64,000 nucleotides of DNA from Flammeovirga yaeyamensis (GTDB lineage Bacteria; Bacteroidota; Bacteroidia; Cytophagales; Flammeovirgaceae), in assembly GCF_018736045.1 (NCBI RefSeq), contig NZ_CP076132.1, forward strand, positions 4,575,001 to 4,639,000. Reading direction: 5' to 3'. The first letter of the stretch is position 1, and every line of letters begins with the position of its first letter. Positions 53,984 to 63,570 of the stretch are shown piece by piece. The notes beneath the pieces were generated by a model. That model was not told the DNA's origin and searched no databases. It was given only the letters and a program-made list of their open reading frames with translations. The translations under genes and the position numbers were made by a program.

Positions 53984-55216
53984 ATGAAATTACAAACTAA
54001 TCTATCAGGCATCATTGCGATACTAATCTTAACGGTTTCATGTTCAAAAAACGATGAACATTATTCCCCACAAGAAGTCATTAAAAGTATCGATTTAAGC
54101 TATGCATCGAGTATTTTTATTGGGCCAAACCATGTCACGGGTGGTCTTAACAGAACGCTTTACAAAGTAAAGAATGATAATGAAATCGACACTGTAGAAT
54201 ACATCAATAACTTTGGTGATCCCACATCTCCTAAATATTACCCGGATGAGGTATTTAAAATCAATGAGAAATTCCAGTTTTTAAGTTTCCAAGGTGTTGA
54301 AAACTATATCATTGATTCTCGTAATGGTAATGCTTTCTTAATGGAGAATGCTAGACCAATCAACCACTATAAATTCTTTACAGATCAGTTTATCGAAACT
54401 TCTAGAGGTATTATCTATTTAGGAAGTGATCATAAAATCTACTCTTTTGCAATTTCAGATGGAGCATCTGAATTAATCGAAAATCATATTCAAACAGCAC
54501 ATGATGGTGATATCATGAAAATTACTGCCGATCCTAAAGGTAACATCTTGTACACAGCCAATGTGGGCAATAAAGTAGAAGTTCACCTATACACGGTACA
54601 CAATGGTTCGTCTAGAAAAATTGATGCTGTTGAAAGAATTGGTGTAACCCTTGTTTGGCCTGGACTAAACGAAAACGAATTGTTCTACTACACTCCAGAT
54701 GCCAGCGACAAGGAAACTGCAGTTTACTTAGTAAACACACAAACTTTAGACGTTCTTCCTTATGGTAATAATAATTTTGTTCTGTCTTGTGGTATAAATG
54801 GTTTATTTAAATATGAGAATAAAATCCTTGGCATTGGTTGTAATGAAATTTACGAATTGGTGAACGATGATGAAAGCAGAGAGATTTTAATTACATCTTT
54901 AGAGGATTATCAAATAGTTAATTTTAGAACTGCTGATAAATCTTTAGACCATTTATTAGTTGGTGGTATTAATACTGTGGGTAGAGGATCAATCGTAAAG
55001 ATTAATATCAACGATTACTCTCCTCAATATTTAAATCAATTGACTGGCATCAACCCTCATATCATTAGTACAAATAATCTTGGAGAAAGTGTTGTATGGG
55101 GTACTGGTCAACATAACGGTAAATCTGTATTATCAAACATCAAAGTAGATGGAAATGTACAAACCATTTTCGAAAACGCTGATGGCGTGATCAATGGCTT
55201 AGGAAAATTAAATTAA
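53984..55216 (+). CDS. Hypothetical lipoprotein, beta-propeller-like
   Basis: 410 residues. The lipoprotein signal ends in ILTVSC, giving a lipidated Cys at about residue 20. The rest alternates short strands with D/N/G turns and repeats like GIIYLGSDHKIYSFAISDG, GNILYTANVGNKVEVHLYTV and KSLDHLLVGGINTV, spaced 40-50 residues apart, suggesting a propeller of six to eight blades. I do not recognise the family and see no active site. Monocistronic with a strong terminator. Confidence 0.65.
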   Translation: MKLQTNLSGIIAILILTVSCSKNDEHYSPQEVIKSIDLSYASSIFIGPNHVTGGLNRTLYKVKNDNEIDTVEYINNFGDPTSPKYYPDEVFKINEKFQFLSFQGVENYIIDSRNGNAFLMENARPINHYKFFTDQFIETSRGIIYLGSDHKIYSFAISDGASELIENHIQTAHDGDIMKITADPKGNILYTANVGNKVEVHLYTVHNGSSRKIDAVERIGVTLVWPGLNENELFYYTPDASDKETAVYLVNTQTLDVLPYGNNNFVLSCGINGLFKYENKILGIGCNEIYELVNDDESREILITSLEDYQIVNFRTADKSLDHLLVGGINTVGRGSIVKININDYSPQYLNQLTGINPHIISTNNLGESVVWGTGQHNGKSVLSNIKVDGNVQTIFENADGVINGLGKLN

Positions 55217-55240
55217 TCCGCACCCGGTTGAACACAACAA

Positions 55241-55275
55241 AACCTCCAATAATTTACAGTTATTGGAGGTTTTTT
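55241..55275 (+). terminator. Terminator after the lipoprotein gene
   Basis: AACCTCCAATAA (55241-55252) pairs perfectly with TTATTGGAGGTT (55260-55271), followed by T. Confidence 0.87.
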
Positions 55276-55381
55276 GCATTTATTGACAACAATCATCTTT
55301 TAGTATTAACAAGCATCAGCTACAGAAGTGTATTTTCTACCCATATTTGTATTAAGAAAATTAATTAATGCCAAAAACGGA

Positions 55382-55528
55382 ATGAAATCACATAAATTAT
55401 ATGCCATTTTTGTTCTATTAATCGTGGTAATATTACTAGGATTATCAAATAGCAACGTGAATGGTAAGGAGCAGAAACAACAAACAACTCCTCCTCAAGA
55501 GGCTAACAACTTACCAACAATGGAATGA
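55382..55528 (+). CDS. Possible small membrane or secreted peptide (48 residues)
   Basis: Starts MKSHKLYAIFVLLIVVILLG and ends in a polar Q/T/P-rich tail. It has one hydrophobic segment (about residues 7-22) and could be a small anchored peptide. An ATG at 55328 would add 18 residues of mixed composition. It lies between two terminators with no other gene, which gives it modest support. No family is known to me. Confidence 0.45.
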   Translation: MKSHKLYAIFVLLIVVILLGLSNSNVNGKEQKQQTTPPQEANNLPTME

Positions 55529-55879
55529 GATGAAAATAAAGTATGAATTGAAATGAATTGGACTAACAATTAAATTACATATAAAAATAGGTTAACAACA
55601 CAATCAAAACACAACCGCATTAATTATCAATTAAATAACTAAAAGCAAACCAACCTCGTTCGAGCTTCTTATTTATAGAAAAAAATGAAGTTCGATATTA
55701 AAAGTGCCGAGATACAACTTGGCACTTTTTTGTTTTTAGGCCTATTATGGATTGTTCTATGTTAGTAAAAGTTAAAAATTCTTTAGTATGTTTTGATTAT
55801 CAATAATTATTGAACACATCATGTAAATTGCGTACTATACACAATTGATAAAGAAGAAAACAAACGTTTTTGTAATCAT
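55529..55879. other. Gene-free stretch with an orphan terminator
   Basis: About 350 bases without a credible gene. The terminator at 55700-55737 shows that a plus-strand transcript crosses this stretch; it may be the tail of the 48-residue gene or a separate small RNA. The remainder, up to the moxR start, shows no clear promoter. Confidence 0.45.
55700..55737 (+). terminator. Intrinsic terminator with no nearby coding gene
   Basis: AAAGTGCC (55701-55708) pairs with GGCACTTT (55721-55728), followed by a T-rich run. The nearest upstream plus-strand stop codon is 170 bases away. Confidence 0.8.
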
Positions 55880-56851
55880 ATGACAGATCATAAAGTTCTT
55901 CATGATAAAATTCATGAGGTAATTTCAGAAGTAGGAAAAGTAGTAGTTGGCCAAGATTATATGGTCAATCGTTTATTGATAGGTCTATTTACTAATGGCC
56001 ACGTTTTATTAGAGGGTGTTCCTGGTTTGGCAAAAACATTAACAGTAAATACACTTTCTAATGTATTGGACTTAGATTTCCAACGTATTCAGTTTACCCC
56101 TGACTTGCTTCCATCTGATTTAGTTGGTACTATGATTTACAACCAAAGAGAAGGTAAGTTTGAGGTAAAGAAAGGTCCTGTTTTCTCTAACCTAGTATTA
56201 GCGGATGAGGTGAACCGTTCTCCTGCCAAAGTACAAGCTGCACTTCTTGAGGCAATGCAAGAGAAGCAAGTAACTATTGGTGAGACGACTTACAAATTGG
56301 ATCGTCCATTCTTGGTATTGGCTACTCAAAACCCAGTTGAACAAGAAGGTACTTATCCACTTCCTGAAGCACAAGTCGACCGTTTTATGTTGAAAGTGTA
56401 CATCAACTACCCTCGTAAAGAGGATGAGTTGGAAGTGATGAGAAGAATGTCGAACCAATCGTTTGATGATTCAGTAAGATCTATCCTTTCTAAAGATGAT
56501 ATTTTTGCTATTCGTGACGCTATCAATGATGTGAAAGTAAACGAAAGCTTAGAACAATATATTATTGATTTGATTTTCGCTACTCGTTTCCCTAATGAGT
56601 ACGGTTTACAAGAAGAAGCACAATACATTCAGTTTGGTGTTTCTCCTCGTGCATCAATCAACCTGCATAGAGCGGCTAAAGCAATTGCCTTCTTCGATGG
56701 TAGAGACTATGTTCTTCCAGAAGATATTAAAGAGATTGCTTATGATGTATTGAACCACCGTATCATCTTAAACTATGAGGCGGAAGCTGATAATATCTCT
56801 ACGAAACAGATTATTGATTCTATTTTGAATAAAGTAAAAATTTCAAAGTAG
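55880..56851 (+). CDS. MoxR-family AAA+ ATPase
   Basis: 323 residues. Walker A GVPGLAKT at 46-53; Walker B with DE at 109-110 (LVLADEVNRSP); the AAA_3 sensor block LATQNPVEQEGTYPLPEAQVDRF; and a C-terminal lid domain. MoxR ATPases act as chaperones, usually with DUF58 and von Willebrand A partners encoded next to them. Here a terminator follows and no such partner is adjacent. Confidence 0.92.
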   Translation: MTDHKVLHDKIHEVISEVGKVVVGQDYMVNRLLIGLFTNGHVLLEGVPGLAKTLTVNTLSNVLDLDFQRIQFTPDLLPSDLVGTMIYNQREGKFEVKKGPVFSNLVLADEVNRSPAKVQAALLEAMQEKQVTIGETTYKLDRPFLVLATQNPVEQEGTYPLPEAQVDRFMLKVYINYPRKEDELEVMRRMSNQSFDDSVRSILSKDDIFAIRDAINDVKVNESLEQYIIDLIFATRFPNEYGLQEEAQYIQFGVSPRASINLHRAAKAIAFFDGRDYVLPEDIKEIAYDVLNHRIILNYEAEADNISTKQIIDSILNKVKISK

Positions 56852-56900
56852 TGAACAAATCATTGAGCTAAGATTAACATGCTCAATTAGAATACATTTT

Positions 56901-56934
56901 ATGCCACTTCATTTTTTTGAGGTGGCATTTTTTA
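56901..56934 (+). terminator. Terminator after moxR
   Basis: ATGCCACTTCA (56901-56911) pairs with TGAGGTGGCAT (56918-56928), followed by six T. Confidence 0.85.
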
Positions 56935-57142
56935 TGTCAACATTAAGTAAGCTATTATACAATCAAAATTGGAAGTTTTAAACCTTCTTTTTTTGACTAC
57001 TCAGCGTTAGAATTTCATCACGTAGCTTGGCTATGCTCTTCAATTCTGCCTTGATTAGTTAAAAAAATAATAATATAACTTTTCCCAATTTCAAATGTAT
57101 TACAGCTTAATTCTTTCTATTTTTACATACTGTTAAAATATT

Positions 57143-57868
57143 ATGGAAGAAACTACATTATACATCGTTCCCACTCCGATTGGTAACTTAGAAGATATTA
57201 CGGCTAGAGCATTGAGAATTCTTAATGAGGTCGATACCATTCTAGCTGAAGACACTAGAAATACTGGTAAACTTTTAAAGCACTTTGAGATCAAAAGTAA
57301 CCTGCAAAGTCATCATGCTTTTAACGAGCATAAAACGGTAGAAGGCTTGATCAAAAGATTAAAAAGTGGAGAGAAAATCGCCTTAGTTTCTGATGCTGGA
57401 ACTCCGGTAATATCAGATCCTGGCTATATGTTAGTTAGAGCATGTGGGGAAGCTGATATCCGTGTAGAAACACTACCTGGAGCGACTGCATTTGTACCTG
57501 CTTTGGTCAACTCTGGTTTACCTGCGGATCGTTTTACTTTTGAAGGTTTCCTTCCACATAAGAAAGGACGTCAGACTAAAATTCAAGAGTTAGCAGAGGA
57601 ACAACGTACCATGATTTTTTATGAATCTCCTCACCGATTGGTGAAGTTTTTAGAACAATTGTCTACTGCATGGGAACCTGATAGAAAGGCCTCTGTATCT
57701 AGAGAATTATCTAAACTTCATGAGGATACCAAAAGAGGGACTTTAGAGGAATTGGCTCAACATTATACCGAAGTACCGCCAAAAGGGGAAATCGTTGTAG
57801 TGGTTGAAGGAAAGAAAATTGAAAAGAAACCAAAAGGAAATAAGTACAAATACAAAGACGAAGCATGA
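57143..57868 (+). CDS. rsmI: 16S rRNA (cytidine(1402)-2'-O)-methyltransferase
   Basis: SAM-dependent methyltransferase that 2'-O-methylates C1402 near the decoding centre. 241 residues, in the tetrapyrrole-methylase fold. VPTPIGNLEDITARAL, LAEDTRNTGKLLKHF, ALVSDAGTPVISDPG and LPGATAFVPALVNSGLP are all conserved. The Lys-rich tail ends at a stop that overlaps the lnt start. Confidence 0.96.
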   Translation: MEETTLYIVPTPIGNLEDITARALRILNEVDTILAEDTRNTGKLLKHFEIKSNLQSHHAFNEHKTVEGLIKRLKSGEKIALVSDAGTPVISDPGYMLVRACGEADIRVETLPGATAFVPALVNSGLPADRFTFEGFLPHKKGRQTKIQELAEEQRTMIFYESPHRLVKFLEQLSTAWEPDRKASVSRELSKLHEDTKRGTLEELAQHYTEVPPKGEIVVVVEGKKIEKKPKGNKYKYKDEA

Positions 57869-59487
57869 GAAAATTAATCTACGACTTCATTCAAGCAAAC
57901 TCTTCTAAGAAATGGTATTTATGGCTAATGGCATTAATTAGCGGCCTTTTCTTGGGATTATCGTGGCATGGTGCTTTGCCGCTTGTATTTATTGGCTATG
58001 TTCCTTTGTTAGAAATTGAAAGGGTAATTAGCATTAGCGATAAAAAGTACAAAGGGTGGAAAGTATATTTCTTCTCTTTCATCACCTTATTTATTTTTAA
58101 TGTTACTGCTTACTGGTGGCTTTGGTATGCTTCTGCTTGGGCTACTTTTGGTGCATGGGGAGCAAATGCAGCTTTAATGGCATTGCCTGTATTGGCTTAT
58201 CATCATACTAGAAAAATATCAAAAGGAAAATACTTCCATCTAGACTTTGTTTGCTGGATGATCGCTTTTGAGTATTTACATATGCATTGGGATTTCTCTT
58301 GGCCTTGGTTAAACATTGGAAATGTATTAAGCTACACTCCAAAACTAGCTCAATGGTATGAATATACTGGTGCTTTTGGTGGTACACTTTGGATATTAAT
58401 GCTGAATATCTACTTCTTCAGTTTTATGGTGAGTGGTAGAAAAATAGTTTCTATTTTCTTCTATTTAACGATACCTATCACCTTCTCATTATACTTGTAT
58501 TACACCTATGAGGAAGAAGGTACTGAGATCGAAACAGTGGTTGTACAACCTAATATTGACTGTTATTCGGAGAAGTTCAGGTACAATGCTAGAACGGGAG
58601 AACAAAATACAAAGACGTATATCTCTCCAAGAAAGCAAGTCGCTCGCATGATTGAGTTGACGGAAAAAGAAATTACTCCAAATACTAAATTTATCTTTTG
58701 GCCTGAAACATCCATCAGTCAGAGTATCGATGAGAAACATCCTGATGCTTCCGGTGAGGTACAATTGGTCAATAAAATGATGCAGAAGTATCCAAATGCT
58801 ACTTTGGTTACTGGTGCAGATACTTATAAAATTTACGGTGAAACGCCTGAATCAGAAACTGCCCGTCATTCAGAGAGAATTGGTTACTATGATGTATTCA
58901 ACACAGGCATTCGTTTTCATCAAAAAGATTCTTTGGAATTCTATCATAAATCTCAATTGGTCATTGGTGTAGAAACTATACCATTCCCTGAAATCTTAAA
59001 ACCTATCATCTTAAACTTCGGAGGAAGTTCTGGAGGATTAGGAAGGCAAGAGGATAGAGATGTATTTAACAATGGAGCTATTAATGTTGGTCCGATTATC
59101 TGTTACGAATCTGTTTATGGTGAGTATGTGACTGAATATGTTCAAAATGGTGCTGATTTCTTAACAGTCATTACGAACGATGGTTGGTGGAATGACACTC
59201 CTGGACATACTCAACACCTTGCGTTTTCATCACTTAGAGCGATAGAAACTAGAAAAAGTATCGCTCGTTCGGCAAATACAGGTATATCGTGTTTCATTAA
59301 TCAAAGAGGAGATATTCTTGACCCTATCGCTTATGGCGAAATGGGTGTTGAAAAAGGAAACGTTCATATCAACAAAAAAATGACTATCTATTCTGAATAT
59401 GGAGATTTTATAGCTCGTATTGCTAGTGTATTGGCGGTAACTATGTTGGTCATTGGTTTTGTAAGAAATAAATCGAATAAATTATAA
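57865..59487 (+). CDS. lnt: Apolipoprotein N-acyltransferase
   Basis: Inner-membrane enzyme that adds the third acyl chain to lipoproteins. 540 residues: about six membrane segments in the first 210 residues, a nitrilase-like periplasmic domain (about 220-500), and a last membrane helix. The catalytic triad is visible: E in FIFWPETS, K in YHKSQLV, C in GPIICYESVYGEY. It overlaps rsmI by four bases (ATGA). At least two lipoproteins in the window are possible substrates. Confidence 0.94.
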   Translation: MRKLIYDFIQANSSKKWYLWLMALISGLFLGLSWHGALPLVFIGYVPLLEIERVISISDKKYKGWKVYFFSFITLFIFNVTAYWWLWYASAWATFGAWGANAALMALPVLAYHHTRKISKGKYFHLDFVCWMIAFEYLHMHWDFSWPWLNIGNVLSYTPKLAQWYEYTGAFGGTLWILMLNIYFFSFMVSGRKIVSIFFYLTIPITFSLYLYYTYEEEGTEIETVVVQPNIDCYSEKFRYNARTGEQNTKTYISPRKQVARMIELTEKEITPNTKFIFWPETSISQSIDEKHPDASGEVQLVNKMMQKYPNATLVTGADTYKIYGETPESETARHSERIGYYDVFNTGIRFHQKDSLEFYHKSQLVIGVETIPFPEILKPIILNFGGSSGGLGRQEDRDVFNNGAINVGPIICYESVYGEYVTEYVQNGADFLTVITNDGWWNDTPGHTQHLAFSSLRAIETRKSIARSANTGISCFINQRGDILDPIAYGEMGVEKGNVHINKKMTIYSEYGDFIARIASVLAVTMLVIGFVRNKSNKL

Positions 59488-59493
59488 TGGTTT

Positions 59494-59527
59494 ACAACCA
59501 CTAGAGGAGTCTAATTCTAGTGGTTGT
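59494..59527 (+). terminator. Perfect 12-bp hairpin between lnt and ogt
   Basis: ACAACCACTAGA (59494-59505) pairs with TCTAGTGGTTGT (59516-59527) without mismatch. The following sequence is ACTTCTTCTAAG rather than a T run, so termination may be partial. It starts seven bases after the lnt stop codon. Confidence 0.6.
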
Positions 59528-59555
59528 ACTTCTTCTAAGTATTTATTATAGGGTG

Positions 59556-60059
59556 ATGAAAACCACAATTTTTAGAGATTATATTGAAAGCCCGATAGGC
59601 TTGATCGTTGTTGAAGCGACCTCTAAAGGTGTTTCTTCTATCAGATTCCTTGATGAAAATGAGGAAGTATTGAATGATCTAACAAACCCCCACACAATGG
59701 AGGCGATAGAATGGATTGATCAGTACTTTAATGGAGAAAGTAAATTGGGATTTGAGTTTCCATTGGATTTACAAGGAACCACTTTTCAAAAGACAGTTTG
59801 GAAAGAGCTTTGTAAAATTAAATACGGTACAGTAGTTTCTTATCTTGATATTTCTGAGCGTATTGGTAATCCAAAAGCAATTCGTGCTGTTGGTGCTGCA
59901 AATGGTCAAAATCCTATTGCTTTGGCTATACCCTGCCATAGAGTGATAGGAAGTGATGGATCGCTTACAGGATATGCAGGTGGTATTGGTCGTAAAAAGT
60001 GGCTTTTGCAACATGAGGGGCACACTAAATACGGGCATGAACAATTAAGCATGTTTTGA
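59556..60059 (+). CDS. ogt: Methylated-DNA-[protein]-cysteine S-methyltransferase
   Basis: Suicide repair protein that moves the methyl group from O6-methylguanine to its own cysteine. From the preferred start at 59556 (MKTTIFRDYIESPIGLI) it has 167 residues, with acceptor C127 in IPCHRVIG. The RAVGAANGQNP helix is the DNA-binding recognition block. An ATG-in-frame start at 59520 is rejected because it lies in the hairpin after lnt. No Ada-type regulatory domain is present. Confidence 0.94.
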   Translation: MKTTIFRDYIESPIGLIVVEATSKGVSSIRFLDENEEVLNDLTNPHTMEAIEWIDQYFNGESKLGFEFPLDLQGTTFQKTVWKELCKIKYGTVVSYLDISERIGNPKAIRAVGAANGQNPIALAIPCHRVIGSDGSLTGYAGGIGRKKWLLQHEGHTKYGHEQLSMF

Positions 60060-60075
60060 TATCAAGGACTCTTTA

Positions 60076-60753
60076 TTAACCGAAAATACTTTTAAAGAAG
60101 CCTTTTTTACTATCTCCACAATCTTTTTGCTGGGTTTCTTCTTGATGTCCCACAAATGCTTTATCAATATCAAAGTTATTTACTGTAGGTACCAAGCTTT
60201 CATCAAAAACACATACTAAATCTAGTTTTACTCTCGATTTAAAGGCGGCTAGCTCAGCTTTTAAAGCATAAGAAATATTCGTTTCAGCTTCTACTTGCTT
60301 GATTTGTTCTTCAAACTGTGAAGAGTTCATTTCTTTGATACTTGGTACATGGCCATAGATCTTATTGTTGAATAAGTTGGCCAATTTGGTCACAAATGCT
60401 GCAATAAGAATATTATCTAGTTCCATCAGCATTGCTTCCCTCATTTCTTTTTTACCCCATTCAGAAGTAGGTAGTATTTTCTCTATGATCCCTTGTTCAT
60501 CTTCTGCATGAATAAGAAGCATAGTATGGGCATTCATATCCCCAATAATATTGGTGGTTAAAACATAAACGTTACCATTGTTCTCTTTACCAAGTAAGGT
60601 GTCATTATCTAAAGACTTAACTTCTTGAACATTCCTTATTATGATTTCATCTTTCATTACGGTAGACAAAGACTGGGCAACATTTCCGAGGGCAATGTTA
60701 GTTATATCATTAATTAGATAGGTATTCTCTACTGAAAATTGGGATTGAGTCAT
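60076..60753 (-). CDS. CheC-family chemotaxis phosphatase-like protein
   Basis: 225 residues. Two helix-strand repeats of the CheC/CheX fold are visible: NDITNIALGNVAQSLS near residue 15, where the usual E is D, and MELDNILIAAFVTKLANLF near residue 112, with the standard E-x-x-N. CheC dephosphorylates CheY-P. The C-terminal 50 residues are polar and not conserved. It is the last gene of the chemotaxis operon, 17 bases after cheA. Confidence 0.8.
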   Translation of the reverse strand: MTQSQFSVENTYLINDITNIALGNVAQSLSTVMKDEIIIRNVQEVKSLDNDTLLGKENNGNVYVLTTNIIGDMNAHTMLLIHAEDEQGIIEKILPTSEWGKKEMREAMLMELDNILIAAFVTKLANLFNNKIYGHVPSIKEMNSSQFEEQIKQVEAETNISYALKAELAAFKSRVKLDLVCVFDESLVPTVNNFDIDKAFVGHQEETQQKDCGDSKKGFFKSIFG

Positions 60754-60770
60754 GACAATCTTTTACTATT

Positions 60771-62576
60771 TTAAACTGTTGCAAATGTTGGTTTGAATAA
60801 GAATTCTGAGATGTCGTTGGCATCTAAAACTAAGCAAACATTACCGTTTCCTAGTATGGTGGCTCCACTTATAAATCTCGCATTTTCAACCGGTTTTCCA
60901 AGTGGTTTCTCGATTATTTCTTTTTGTTGTAGTAGTCTATCTACAACAAAACCAATCATTCGATTATCTACTGATACTACCACTATATTAATTTTAGATA
61001 CTTGATCATCAATTTGATCAAATGATTTGTGGAGAAGATGAGGTTCTAATAACTCTTCGTTGTTGGCACAATCAAAAATATCCTTTAGGAACATCACTGA
61101 AATCGTCTCCTCCAAATGTGTGGTTACTAATCCATTTCCCACTTTATGAATGGCCGATTTTTTAACGGAAATTACTGCTTCAGTAAATGATAGAGGTATG
61201 GCATATTCTACTTCATTTACTACAAATAACAATGCAGATTTTACGGCCATAGAACTTGGTAAACTCAAACTAAAAGTTGTTCCATGTCCCAATATGGTTT
61301 TGGTATTTATCTTACCACCAACAGAATCTACTGCCTTTTTAACCACATCCATTCCAACTCCACGTCCACTTACGGAAGTGACATTATCGACACTAGAAAA
61401 GCCTGGTTCGAAGATAAATTTCACGACATCATCATCTGATAATGCGGATAATGCTTCTCTTGATGCTAAGTTCTTTTCTAGGACTTTTTTCCTGATTTTT
61501 TTAGCATCTACTCCATTTCCATCATCAATTACTTCGATGATTACATATTCTTTATCTGATGATGCTCTTAGAAGAATATTACCTTCTTCTTTTTTTCCTT
61601 TTTTCTTTCTCTCTTCTGGACTTTCAATTCCATGACTCACTGCATTTCTTACCAAATGAATCATAGAATCTGAAATGATCTGAAGTACATTACGATCAAT
61701 TTCAATTTCTGTTCCTTCAAGTTTCAGGTTTACTTTCTTTCCTTCAAGAGTAGCTACATCACGAACAATTCTATGGAACTTATGAAATAAGGCACCAACT
61801 TGTACCAAGCGCACTCCCATTACAGAATATTGTAAATCTGATGTGATTCTATAGAGTCTAGTATACTCATTGGTTGTCCCAAAACTTGCTCCTTGAGCAA
61901 TTATTCTATCTTTTTCGATAGCTAATTCCCCAACTAAGTTCAGAAGTGTATCTAGTTTACTTACTGGAACTTGAACAAAATCAGAGAAAGTGATTTTTGC
62001 CTTTTTGTCTTCACTTTTACTTTCATCATCAAATTCTTCGGCTAAAGGAACACCTATTGGAACAGGTTGTTCTTGCAAGGCTGAAGCTTCTACGGTTTCT
62101 TCTTTCATCTCGACTTTAGAGGCTAAAATTGCATCTAATGCCTTGTCTTTTTCTTCTGAAGATTCCCCTCCTTGTGTCGCTTTGTATTCTATTTCACCTT
62201 TAAGGTTTCTTAGAATTACTTTCAGTTTTGCTCTTAGTCCTTTGTATGGTACTTTTTTCTCTGCTTTTATGCCATCAATCATCTCTCCAAGCTTATCTAT
62301 CGCTTTAAAGAGATCATTAAATACCATGGAAGTTAGAACAATTTTTCCTTTACGGATTTCGCTGAAGATATCTTCTAATAGATGACCAATAGCAGCTATA
62401 TCTTCGAATCCCATCGCTGCAGCATTACCTTTTAGCGTATGAATAATTCTGAAGATAGCTTCTGTGGCTTCTCTATCAGTTATATTTTTTTCGAGCTGAG
62501 TAAATAGCCTGTTCAATTCCTCAAAACTGGCTTCCGCTTCAGCAAGAAATATCTGTTTTAGTTCTTCTTGGTTCAT
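60771..62576 (-). CDS. cheA: Chemotaxis histidine kinase CheA
   Basis: 601 residues. Hpt domain about 1-105 with the phosphorylated His46 in IIHTLKGNAA. A linker of about 90 residues contains no obvious CheY-binding P2 domain. Dimerisation helices begin near 203 (PVSKLDTLLNLVGEL). Catalytic domain: N box MIHLVRNAVSHGIE, G1 VIDDGNGVD, G2 SGRGVGMDVVKKAV. CheW-like domain at the C-terminus. Between cheY and cheC. Confidence 0.95.
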   Translation of the reverse strand: MNQEELKQIFLAEAEASFEELNRLFTQLEKNITDREATEAIFRIIHTLKGNAAAMGFEDIAAIGHLLEDIFSEIRKGKIVLTSMVFNDLFKAIDKLGEMIDGIKAEKKVPYKGLRAKLKVILRNLKGEIEYKATQGGESSEEKDKALDAILASKVEMKEETVEASALQEQPVPIGVPLAEEFDDESKSEDKKAKITFSDFVQVPVSKLDTLLNLVGELAIEKDRIIAQGASFGTTNEYTRLYRITSDLQYSVMGVRLVQVGALFHKFHRIVRDVATLEGKKVNLKLEGTEIEIDRNVLQIISDSMIHLVRNAVSHGIESPEERKKKGKKEEGNILLRASSDKEYVIIEVIDDGNGVDAKKIRKKVLEKNLASREALSALSDDDVVKFIFEPGFSSVDNVTSVSGRGVGMDVVKKAVDSVGGKINTKTILGHGTTFSLSLPSSMAVKSALLFVVNEVEYAIPLSFTEAVISVKKSAIHKVGNGLVTTHLEETISVMFLKDIFDCANNEELLEPHLLHKSFDQIDDQVSKINIVVVSVDNRMIGFVVDRLLQQKEIIEKPLGKPVENARFISGATILGNGNVCLVLDANDISEFLFKPTFATV

Positions 62577-62599
62577 CCCTTCCCTAACTTAATCGTCTA

Positions 62600-62959
62600 T
62601 TACATTATTTGATTGATTGCATCGGTCAACTGTTCTGGTGTAAAAGGTTTTACCAAGTAGCTATCCAAGCCTAGGTTCATTCCTTCGTCTACAACAGACT
62701 GTTGTCCTACAGCACTGATCATAATAATTTTTGATTCCAATTCTTCTTCTTTGAGTGTTTTCAGGATATCCAACCCTAGCATATCTGGAAGAATATTATC
62801 AAGGGTAATTAAATCAGGTTCTGTATCAAGTGCTAAATCAATTGCTTCTACTCCATTAGAAGCTTGTCCAATAACTTCGTATCCGGCATTTTCTAGTGCG
62901 TCTTTGATTATGGAACGCATATACAATGAGTCGTCTACGATTAAAACTTTTCTTGCCAT
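62600..62959 (-). CDS. cheY: Response regulator CheY
   Basis: 119-residue single receiver domain. Acidic pocket D9/D10, phosphoacceptor D54 (LITLDNILPDM), S82 (MISAVG) in the Thr/Ser position and K104 (VKPF). No output domain. Between cheW and cheA (23 bases upstream of cheA). In this group it probably steers gliding or swarming motility; no flagellar gene is seen here. Confidence 0.93.
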   Translation of the reverse strand: MARKVLIVDDSLYMRSIIKDALENAGYEVIGQASNGVEAIDLALDTEPDLITLDNILPDMLGLDILKTLKEEELESKIIMISAVGQQSVVDEGMNLGLDSYLVKPFTPEQLTDAINQIM

Positions 62960-62990
62960 GATATTAAAATTTAATCATCAAACAGTTTCC

Positions 62991-63545
62991 TTAAGTTCCC
63001 AATACGGGTTTAAGGTCTTCTTTTGTAATGATTTTAAAGATGTCAATTAGAATGATTAAACGTTCTCCAATTTTTATTATTCCATTAATATAGTCTTGTT
63101 CTCCTTGCATATCGGCGACCACCGAGGGAGAATAATCTATGTCGTTATCGCTAACTGATAAGGTATTAGGTACATCTTTTACTAGAATTGCCATGTTGTA
63201 CTCATGGCTTTCTACAACTAATGTATACCCACTTGTTTCACTTATGGTATTACTTAATGCAAACTTATCTTCTAGATCTATTATTGCTAAAATATTACCT
63301 CTAATATTCGCCACTCCTTTCACGTAGGAAGGAGTTAAAGGAACTTTTGTAATTCTTGGGGTAATCACGACTTCTTTAATCTGATCGATGTGCAACCCAT
63401 ACTCCTCTTCACCTAATCTAAAAACAATAATATTACTTTTCTTTTCCTGATCGTCCGTATCAATACGGTTCAATTCCACAGGAGAAGCATTTTCCTCTGG
63501 TAAAGAAGGTGAAGGCGTTACTCCATTTGGTTCTTCAAGGTTCAT
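62991..63545 (-). CDS. cheW: Chemotaxis coupling protein CheW
   Basis: 184 residues. A disordered acidic N-terminus of about 35 residues precedes the SH3-like CheW domain: FRLGEEEYGLHIDQIKEVV, PSYVKGVANIRGNILAIIDLEDKF and a C-terminal LIDIFKIIT. It couples receptors to CheA. Between the chemoreceptor and cheY. Confidence 0.92.
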   Translation of the reverse strand: MNLEEPNGVTPSPSLPEENASPVELNRIDTDDQEKKSNIIVFRLGEEEYGLHIDQIKEVVITPRITKVPLTPSYVKGVANIRGNILAIIDLEDKFALSNTISETSGYTLVVESHEYNMAILVKDVPNTLSVSDNDIDYSPSVVADMQGEQDYINGIIKIGERLIILIDIFKIITKEDLKPVLGT

Positions 63546-63570
63546 AATAGTTGTTTCTGGGTATTAATAG

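Noticed and set aside
54000-55216. Prophage or integrative element in the 48-56 kb region
   Set aside because: No integrase, phage structural gene or direct repeat of a tRNA end was found.
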